Shown here: piece after piece, positions 1 through 5,773 of the stretch | How the letters are laid out: every line of letters starts with the position of its first letter | How positions within the stretch are numbered: position 1 is the stretch's first letter | Origin: VGEM01 sp033764265 | GTDB taxonomy: Bacteria; Pseudomonadota; Alphaproteobacteria; Rhodospirillales; Rhodospirillaceae | Length of the DNA: 5,773 nucleotides | Assembly: GCA_033764265.1 (NCBI GenBank) | Contig: JANRJB010000293.1 | Coordinates: 1-5,773 of the forward strand | Direction of reading: 5' to 3' | Translations under genes and position numbers: made by a program | Notes under the pieces: model-generated | Seen by the model: the letters and a program-made list of their open reading frames with translations, nothing else | Database searches by the model: none | What the model was told of the DNA's origin: nothing

Positions 1-438
1 CGCCAGCGTGCCGACGCGGTTTATCGGTTCTCCGACGACTATTTTCGCGACCTGCTGGCCGCGCCCTGGTGCACCGCCTGGGCGGCCGAAACCGAGGGCG
101 CGGCGGTCGCGGTCGCGTGCTTTCTCGCAACCGCCGCGCCGGTCGCGCATTATCACCTGGGCGGGGCCGATGCGGCCGGGCTGGACGCGAACGCCCAGTA
201 CCTTCTGTTCGAAACCGCGTTCGACCACTTCGCCGCCGCCGGCGCGCGCTGGCTGCACCTCGGCGGCGGCCGCACCCCTGCGCCCGACGATACGCTGTGG
301 CAGTTCAAGCGCCGCTTTTCCGACGTTCACGCCCGCTTCTGCATCGGCGGACTGATCCACGACCCCGCCGCGTACCGGTCGCTCGGCGGCTCGCGCGGCG
401 GGCAGTTTCTCGGTTATCGTTCGCCCTCGTTGTCATGA
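1..438 (+). CDS. FemAB/GNAT-like acyltransferase, C-terminal part (5' end outside window)
   Basis: Frame 1 is open from the first base to TGA at 436-438, giving the last 145 residues of a protein whose start lies upstream. The visible part resembles the C-terminal GNAT fold of FemAB/FemX-like and BioF2-like (Acetyltransf_6) proteins. It has a YHLGGAD strand (residues 51-57), then an NAQYLLFETAFDHFAAAG helix (64-81), then LHLGGGRT (85-92), and DDTLWQFKRRFS (96-107). The order 'LGGG, D-x-L-x-x-FK-x-x-F' is the hallmark of this family. Members transfer aminoacyl or acyl groups from tRNA or CoA to amino groups on cell-wall precursors or sugars. The stop overlaps the next start by 4 bases, so the two are probably translationally coupled. 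An N-acyltransferase role on a nonulosonic acid or glycan intermediate is inferred from context only. The family call is fairly sure; the substrate is unknown. Confidence 0.75.
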   Translation, partial: RQRADAVYRFSDDYFRDLLAAPWCTAWAAETEGAAVAVACFLATAAPVAHYHLGGADAAGLDANAQYLLFETAFDHFAAAGARWLHLGGGRTPAPDDTLWQFKRRFSDVHARFCIGGLIHDPAAYRSLGGSRGGQFLGYRSPSLS

Positions 439-1148
439 AACGCCTTTGCACCATCTGCGCCCGCGGCGGCTCCAAGGGCGTGCCCGACAAGAACATCCGC
501 CCGCTGGCCGGCAAGCCCCTGATCGTGCATTCGATCGAACAGGCCAAGGCGACCGGACTGTTCACCGCCGTGGCGGTGTCGAGCGATTCGCCAAAAATCC
601 TCGAGGTCGCACGCGCCGGCGGCGCCGACATGGTGATCCTGCGCCCGGCGGAACTGGCCACCGATACCGCCGCCAAGCTGCCGGCCATCCGCCACGCCGT
701 ACTGGAGGCGGAACGGCGGCTGAACCTCGTTCACGACATCCTGGTGGACCTCGCCGCCACCTCGCCCATCCGCCTGCCGGAAGACATCATCGGCGCGGTC
801 GACCTGGTGGAAACAGGCCCGGCCAACAACGTCATCACGGCGTCGCCGGCGCGCAACTCACCCTACTACAGCCTAGTGGAGCTGGACGATGCGGGCGTGG
901 CGCGGCTGTCCAAGCCGCCCGTCGACGCGCTGACACGCCGGCAGAACGCGCCGCCCTGCTTCGACATGAACGGCTCGATCTACGTCTGGCGGCGCGAACC
1001 GTTTCTCTCGGCGCCCTTCATCTTCGGCCCCGCGACGCGACTCTTCCAGATGCCGCGCGAGCGCTCGGTCGACATCGACGAGGAGTTCGATTTCGCCATC
1101 GCCGCCATGCTGGCCTCGCATCTGCCGCAGAAGATCAGGATCCGTTGA
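435..1148 (+). CDS. CMP-nonulosonate cytidylyltransferase (NeuA/LegF type)
   Basis: This 237-residue protein is the usual length for single-domain acylneuraminate cytidylyltransferases, which join CTP and a nonulosonic acid to give the CMP-sugar donor plus pyrophosphate in the cytoplasm. Residues 8-20 (CARGGSKGVPDKN) are the N-terminal nucleotide-binding loop. SSDS lies at 49-52, RPAELATD at 70-77, and ATSP (108-111) matches the family TSP motif. RRQ at 168-170 precedes NGSIYVW (179-185), and DIDEEFDF (213-220) is the C-terminal acidic metal-binding motif. The 'NSPYYSLVE' stretch (141-149) is, from memory, closer to LegF/PtmB-type enzymes than to true sialic acid NeuA. The ATG at 435 is chosen because the family motif begins 8 residues later and because it overlaps the preceding stop as ATGA. 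The same frame stays open upstream to 69, but that stretch is arginine-rich and lies over the preceding gene. No Shine-Dalgarno is visible, consistent with coupled translation. The exact sugar (legionaminic, sialic, other) is not settled. Confidence 0.9.
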   Translation: MKRLCTICARGGSKGVPDKNIRPLAGKPLIVHSIEQAKATGLFTAVAVSSDSPKILEVARAGGADMVILRPAELATDTAAKLPAIRHAVLEAERRLNLVHDILVDLAATSPIRLPEDIIGAVDLVETGPANNVITASPARNSPYYSLVELDDAGVARLSKPPVDALTRRQNAPPCFDMNGSIYVWRREPFLSAPFIFGPATRLFQMPRERSVDIDEEFDFAIAAMLASHLPQKIRIR

Positions 1149-1151
1149 GAG

Positions 1152-2246
1152 ATGCCGTTCGACTTCCGCGCCAACCTGATCGCGCCCACCGACACGATCC
1201 TCGCCACGCTCGGCATCATCGACAGCCACGGCGTGCCGGTCGGCCTGGTGCACGAAGCCGGCCGGCTGATCGGCATCGTCACCGACGGCGACATCCGCCG
1301 TGGCCTGCTGCGCGGCGTGGCCCTGACCGCGCCGGTGGCCGAGGTCATGAACCGCAATCCGATCACGCGGCCCGCGGGCATATCCGATGCGGAAGCCGCG
1401 CGGGTCATGGCCCAGCACCGCATCCTCCAGCTGCCGCTGGTCGATGCGGCGGGCCGCATCGTCGCGCTCAGGCTGTTGGCCGACATCGCCGCGCCGCGTG
1501 CCGCCGACGAGGCCGATGTTCCGGAAGCGCCGCGCGCCGCCCGCGACAATCCGGTACTGATCATGGCCGGCGGCCGGGGCACGCGCTTCCGGCCGCTGAT
1601 CGTCGACGCGCCTAAACCGATGCTCGAGGTGGGCGGCAAGCCGATCCTGGCCACGATCATTGAACGCCTGGTGCGACAGGGCTTCAGCCGGTTTTTCCTG
1701 GCGGTGAATTACAAGCGCGAACTGATCGAGGCGCATTTCGGCGATGGCCGCGACTTCGGCGCGGCGATCACGTATCTGCGCGAAGCCGAGGCCATGGGCA
1801 CCGCGGGCGCGCTGGCTTTGCTGCCGCCGGGGCTGACAAAGTCCGTGATCGTCATGAATGGCGACGTGCTGACCAAGATCAACCTGCACCAGCTGCTCGA
1901 CTTCCACGCCGAAGCCGGCGCGGCGGCCACGATGGCGGTGCGCGAATACGCCTTCACGGTGCCCTATGGGGTCGTCCGGGTCGAAGGCCAGCACCTGGCC
2001 GAGATCGAGGAAAAACCCGAACAGAAGTTCCTGGTGAACGCCGGCATCTACGTGCTCGAGCCGCGCACGCTGGACCTGGTGTCGGCCGGCGCCGCCATCG
2101 ACATGCCGGAACTGTTCCAGCGCATCAAAGCCCGGCACGGGCCGCCGGCCGTGTTCCCGATGCGCGAATACTGGATCGATGTCGGCCGGGCCGCCGACCT
2201 GATCCGCGCCCACCGCGAGTTCGGCGCGGAATTTCTCGACGACTGA
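1152..2246 (+). CDS. CBS-domain sugar-phosphate nucleotidyltransferase (PtmE-like)
   Basis: A 364-residue protein with two parts. Residues about 8-115 form a tandem CBS pair: GIVTDGDIRRGLL (41-53) and VAEVMNRNPIT (62-72) are typical CBS strings, and a second repeat runs to about 112. After a short Ala/Pro-rich linker comes a nucleotidyltransferase domain (about 134-358). It shows AGGRGTRFRPL (139-149), PKPML (154-158), GTAGAL (216-221), NGD (236-238, metal-binding Asp), EKP (287-289), NAGIYV (296-301) and WIDVG (341-345). The fold transfers an NMP to a sugar 1-phosphate. CBS plus nucleotidyltransferase is the architecture of Campylobacter PtmE, which makes GDP-GlcNAc/GDP-GlcN for legionaminic acid. 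The neighbouring LegF-like gene supports that role, but GDP-mannose or dTDP/UDP-sugar synthesis cannot be excluded. The start follows the previous stop by 3 bases; AGGA at 1137-1140 is a distant weak ribosome site. The CBS pair suggests adenylate-nucleotide control. The usual Thr of the 'PLT' motif is Ile150. Confidence 0.85.
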   Translation: MPFDFRANLIAPTDTILATLGIIDSHGVPVGLVHEAGRLIGIVTDGDIRRGLLRGVALTAPVAEVMNRNPITRPAGISDAEAARVMAQHRILQLPLVDAAGRIVALRLLADIAAPRAADEADVPEAPRAARDNPVLIMAGGRGTRFRPLIVDAPKPMLEVGGKPILATIIERLVRQGFSRFFLAVNYKRELIEAHFGDGRDFGAAITYLREAEAMGTAGALALLPPGLTKSVIVMNGDVLTKINLHQLLDFHAEAGAAATMAVREYAFTVPYGVVRVEGQHLAEIEEKPEQKFLVNAGIYVLEPRTLDLVSAGAAIDMPELFQRIKARHGPPAVFPMREYWIDVGRAADLIRAHREFGAEFLDD

Positions 2247-2268
2247 CGGCCCTACCCCGGGTTATACT
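2243..2268 (+). promoter_or_regulatory. Candidate sigma-70 promoter before the CapD-like gene
   Basis: TATACT at 2263-2268 matches the -10 consensus at 5 of 6 bases and stands out in very GC-rich DNA. The best nearby -35 candidates are poor: CTGACG at 2243-2248 gives a 14-base spacer, and TCGACG at 2237-2242 gives a 20-base spacer. Transcription would start near 2275. That leaves almost no leader before the TTG at 2278 and about 27 bases before the in-frame GTG at 2302. The promoter is a prediction; the gene could also be read through from the operon upstream. Confidence 0.4.
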
Positions 2269-2277
2269 GCGCGTCCC

Positions 2278-4221
2278 TTGACTCTCGCCGATTCCGCGCC
2301 CGTGGACCTGGTTCCCCGCAACATCCTTCAGCCACGCAACCTCGTCGTCTACGCCCACGACGTGGCGATGGCGTTCGTCGCCATGGCGGTGGCGTTCGTG
2401 CTTCGGCTGGGGTTCGGCGGCTTCACGCTGGAACCGCTGGTGCTCGAGGCCTCGGTGGTGTTCGCGGCCTGCGCGGCCGTGGTCTACCTGTTCAGCGGGC
2501 TTTACCGCCACGTCTGGGAATATGTGTCGATCAAGGACGCGGTCAACGTGGCGCGCTCGGCCACCGCCACCGTGCTGGTGTTCCTGCCGGTCTGGTTCCT
2601 GCTCACGCGACTGGACAGCTTTCCGCGCTCCGTGCCCCTGATCGCCTGGCTGGTGATGCTGATGGTGCTGGCCGGCCCGCGCATCCTGGTGCGTCTGTTG
2701 CGCGACCGGCAGCTGCGCGGCCGCCTGTCGGGCCGCTTGCCGGCCACGCCCATCCTGCTGATCGGCGCCGGGCCCGAGGCCGAGCACTTCGTCCGCGCCG
2801 TGCAGCGCACGCCCGCGGCCACCTTCGACGTGCTGGGCATGGTCACCGCCAATCCGGCCCGCGTCGGGCAGGTGATCCAGGGCGTTGAGGTGCTGGGCCG
2901 CGACGCTGACCTGCCGCGCATCGTCAAGGACCTGGCGCGCACCGGCTCGAAACCCGAGCGGCTGGTGGTGGTGCGCCCCGGCATCACCGCGGCCGACCTG
3001 CGCCGGTTGTTCGACCTGGCCGAATCGCTCGGCTGCGCGCTCGCCCGCGTGCCGCCGGCCACCGACCTGCACAACGTCGACGCCGCCGCGCCGACCACCC
3101 AGCCGCTCGTCCTGGAAGACCTGCTCGGCCGGCCCCCGGCGCGGCTGGAACGCGGCGCCATGAGCGAGCTGATCCGCGGCCGGCGCGTGCTGGTCACCGG
3201 TGCCGGCGGCTCGATCGGCGCGGAGCTGGTGCGCCAGATCGCGGCGCTCTGGCCGGCGCACCTGACGCTGCTCGACCATGCCGAGTTCAACCTGTACGCC
3301 ATCGACCACGAAGTGCGCGAACGCTTCCCGGTTCTGCCGGTCGCGTCGGTGCTGGCCGACGTTCGCGACCCGGCGCGCATCGGCGAAGTCTTCGCCCGCG
3401 AGAAACCCGACCTGGTGTTCCACGCCGCCGCGCTCAAGCACGTGCCGCTGGTGGAACTGAACGCGCTCGAGGGCCTGCTCACCAACGCCGTCGGCACGCG
3501 CGTGGTGGCCGATGCCTGCGTCGCTGCCCGCGTCGGCGTCATGGTGCTGATCTCCACCGACAAGGCGGTGAACCCCTCGAACGTGATGGGCGCCTCCAAG
3601 CGCATCGCGGAGTCCTATTGCCAGGCGCTCGACGTGCGTCGCGCCGGGCCGCGCTTCATCACCGTGCGCTTCGGCAACGTGCTGGCCTCGGCCGGCTCGG
3701 TGGTGCCGCTGTTCCAGAAGCAGATCGAGGCCGGCGGGCCGGTCACCGTCACCCACCCCGACATCGAACGCTATTTCATGACGACGCGCGAAGCCGTCGA
3801 ACTGGTGCTGCAGGCCAGCGCGCTTGGCCCCAAGCGCCACGACGAGGGCGCCATCTACGTGCTCGACATGGGCGCGCCGGTGAAAATCCTCGATCTCGCC
3901 CGACAGATGATCCGGCTGGCCGGCAAGGCGCCCGAGGTGGACATCGCCATCAGGTTCACCGGCCTCAGGCCCGGCGAGAAACTGAGCGAGGAGCTGTTCC
4001 ACGGCGAAGAACCGGCCATGGCCACCGACATGTCGGGCATCCTGATCGCCCGCTCGCGCACGGCCGATCATGCGGTGATCGCCGGGAAGTTGAACGCGCT
4101 GGCCGAGGTCTGCCGGCGGCGCGACGAGGCGGCCGCTCTGGCGCTGGTGGCCGAACTTGTGCCTGAACTGAAGCGCGACCCGTCCGCGCCGGCCAAGCCG
4201 CACCTCAAGGTCATCAAATAG
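2278..4221 (+). CDS. Membrane-anchored nucleotide-sugar 4,6-dehydratase (CapD/WbpM/PglF family)
   Basis: The 647-residue protein has the full domain order of the large CapD/WbpM/PglF dehydratases. Four hydrophobic segments (about 22-44, 54-77, 94-110, 118-137) anchor it in the inner membrane, with the family string SGLYRHVWEY at 73-82. A first Rossmann-like domain follows (GAGPEAE, 163-169), then the catalytic SDR domain from about 303. The catalytic domain contains TGAGGSIGAE (307-316, NAD-binding), HAAALKHVP (382-390), STDKAVNP (426-433), RFGNVLASAGS (464-474) and RPGEKLSEEL (564-573). Where classical SDRs have YxxxK, this has Met437-x-x-x-Lys441, the Ser-Met-Lys arrangement known for WbpM-type enzymes. 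Known members convert UDP-HexNAc to the 4-keto-6-deoxy sugar used for QuiNAc, FucNAc or di-N-acetylbacillosamine. The exact substrate here is not visible. The start is uncertain: TTG 2278 gives the longest frame, and GTG 2302 (removing 8 residues) fits the predicted promoter better. Neither has a clear Shine-Dalgarno. Product family is certain. Confidence 0.92.
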   Translation: MTLADSAPVDLVPRNILQPRNLVVYAHDVAMAFVAMAVAFVLRLGFGGFTLEPLVLEASVVFAACAAVVYLFSGLYRHVWEYVSIKDAVNVARSATATVLVFLPVWFLLTRLDSFPRSVPLIAWLVMLMVLAGPRILVRLLRDRQLRGRLSGRLPATPILLIGAGPEAEHFVRAVQRTPAATFDVLGMVTANPARVGQVIQGVEVLGRDADLPRIVKDLARTGSKPERLVVVRPGITAADLRRLFDLAESLGCALARVPPATDLHNVDAAAPTTQPLVLEDLLGRPPARLERGAMSELIRGRRVLVTGAGGSIGAELVRQIAALWPAHLTLLDHAEFNLYAIDHEVRERFPVLPVASVLADVRDPARIGEVFAREKPDLVFHAAALKHVPLVELNALEGLLTNAVGTRVVADACVAARVGVMVLISTDKAVNPSNVMGASKRIAESYCQALDVRRAGPRFITVRFGNVLASAGSVVPLFQKQIEAGGPVTVTHPDIERYFMTTREAVELVLQASALGPKRHDEGAIYVLDMGAPVKILDLARQMIRLAGKAPEVDIAIRFTGLRPGEKLSEELFHGEEPAMATDMSGILIARSRTADHAVIAGKLNALAEVCRRRDEAAALALVAELVPELKRDPSAPAKPHLKVIK

Positions 4222-4237
4222 GCCGCGTTTTCGCCGA

Positions 4238-4265
4238 TTTGCAGGGCGCGGCGGTCATGCTAAAT
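4238..4265 (+). promoter_or_regulatory. Weak candidate promoter for purH
   Basis: TTTGCA (4238-4243, 4 of 6 matches to the -35 consensus) is followed after 16 bases by CTAAAT (4260-4265, 3 of 6). A TG at 4258-4259 lies just before that hexamer. This is the only AT-rich patch between the dehydratase stop and purH, and a housekeeping gene after a glycan locus should have its own promoter. The matches are weak. No PurR-like palindrome (ACGCAAACGTTTGCGT type) is present. Confidence 0.3.
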
Positions 4266-4274
4266 GGCCGCGCC
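4245..4274. repeat. 8-bp perfect inverted repeat upstream of purH
   Basis: GGCGCGGC at 4245-4252 is the exact reverse complement of GCCGCGCC at 4267-4274, separated by 14 bases. A third partial copy, GCCGCG at 4222-4227, can also pair with 4247-4252. The 14-base loop contains the AT-rich -10-like hexamer. No T-run follows, so it is not a standard intrinsic terminator. It could be a regulator binding site, a leader hairpin, or chance in GC-rich DNA. Confidence 0.5.
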
Positions 4275-4285
4275 GTCCGAATGAT

Positions 4286-4305
4286 CACCCGATGGGTCCC
4301 ACCCG

Positions 4306-4308
<3 letters not shown>
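4286..4308 (+). repeat. 9-bp direct repeat spanning the purH start codon
   Basis: CACCCGATG occurs at 4286-4294 and again at 4300-4308, where its ATG is the purH start codon. GGGT at 4294-4297 lies between the two ACCC blocks (4287-4290 and 4301-4304) and could pair with either one. GGGT can also pair, with one G-U, to ACCU of the 16S rRNA 3' end. At 8 bases before the ATG it is the only possible ribosome site, though a weak one. Pairing to either ACCC would hide it. The repeat is seen directly; a regulatory role is inference. Confidence 0.45.

Positions 4309-5773
<1,465 letters not shown>

Noticed and set aside
69..434. Possible N-terminal extension of the cytidylyltransferase from ATG 69
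   Set aside because: The stretch is Arg-rich nonsense in the wrong frame of the acyltransferase gene. The enzyme's nucleotide-binding motif normally sits at the very N terminus, as it does from ATG 435.
446..1615. 389-codon + strand open frame crossing two genes in another frame
   Set aside because: Extremely Arg/Gly/His-rich, with no motifs, and it overlaps two genes whose own frames carry clear motifs.
873..2213. 446-codon open frame on the minus strand over the cytidylyltransferase and nucleotidyltransferase genes
   Set aside because: It spans the antisense of two real genes and has the same His/Gln/Arg/Asp-rich shadow composition.
2254..2262. ACCCCGGGT palindrome next to the -10-like site
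   Set aside because: Nine bases with a single central base; too short and too likely by chance in GC-rich DNA to call an operator.
2125..4203. 692-codon open frame on the minus strand over the dehydratase gene
   Set aside because: It lies opposite a gene with unmistakable family motifs. Its translation is rich in His, Gln, Arg, Asp and Gly with no recognisable domain, the usual antisense shadow in GC-rich DNA.
4222..4252. Possible terminator after the dehydratase gene (GCCGCG / CGCGGC stem)
   Set aside because: Six-base stem with a 19-base loop and no T-run after it; it does not meet the standard for an intrinsic terminator.
4264..4284. Six-codon upstream ORF (ATG to TGA) in the purH leader
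   Set aside because: Very short and without a ribosome site. If the predicted promoter at 4238-4265 is right, it would not be fully transcribed. Chance is the simplest explanation.

Overview
The window is GC-rich throughout (third codon positions mostly G or C). It carries five genes on the + strand, packed tightly except for two short gaps. The PurH sequence reads most like alphaproteobacterial PurH, as judged from memory of the family. My best guess is a high-GC member of the Pseudomonadota, probably an alphaproteobacterium; no search was run.

Layout. Positions 1-438 hold the 3' end of a FemAB/GNAT-type acyltransferase. It overlaps by 4 bases (ATGA) a CMP-nonulosonate synthetase of the NeuA/LegF type (435-1148). 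Three bases later comes a sugar-phosphate nucleotidyltransferase with an N-terminal CBS pair, similar in architecture to PtmE (1152-2246). A 31-base gap with a good -10-like hexamer follows. Next is a large membrane-anchored nucleotide-sugar 4,6-dehydratase of the CapD/WbpM/PglF family (2278-4221). An 84-base gap with inverted and direct repeats separates this from purH (4306 to the window edge), a housekeeping purine gene cut off by the window end.

How the genes fit together. The first four genes look like the tail of a surface-glycan locus. A PtmE-like nucleotidyltransferase next to a LegF-like cytidylyltransferase recalls the Campylobacter legionaminic acid pathway. There the nucleotidyltransferase makes GDP-GlcNAc at the start, and the cytidylyltransferase activates the finished nonulosonic acid with CTP. 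The FemAB-like protein could be an N-acyltransferase acting on a sugar or glycan intermediate. The large dehydratase would supply a 4-keto-6-deoxy-HexNAc nucleotide sugar, either for this pathway or for another sugar of the same polysaccharide. purH marks the return to core metabolism, so 4222-4305 is probably the edge of the glycan locus.

No RNA gene, CRISPR array, insertion sequence or clear intrinsic terminator was seen. I found no evidence for a wholly new system. The more unusual points are the acyltransferase coupled to the CMP-sugar synthetase, and the repeats around the purH start.
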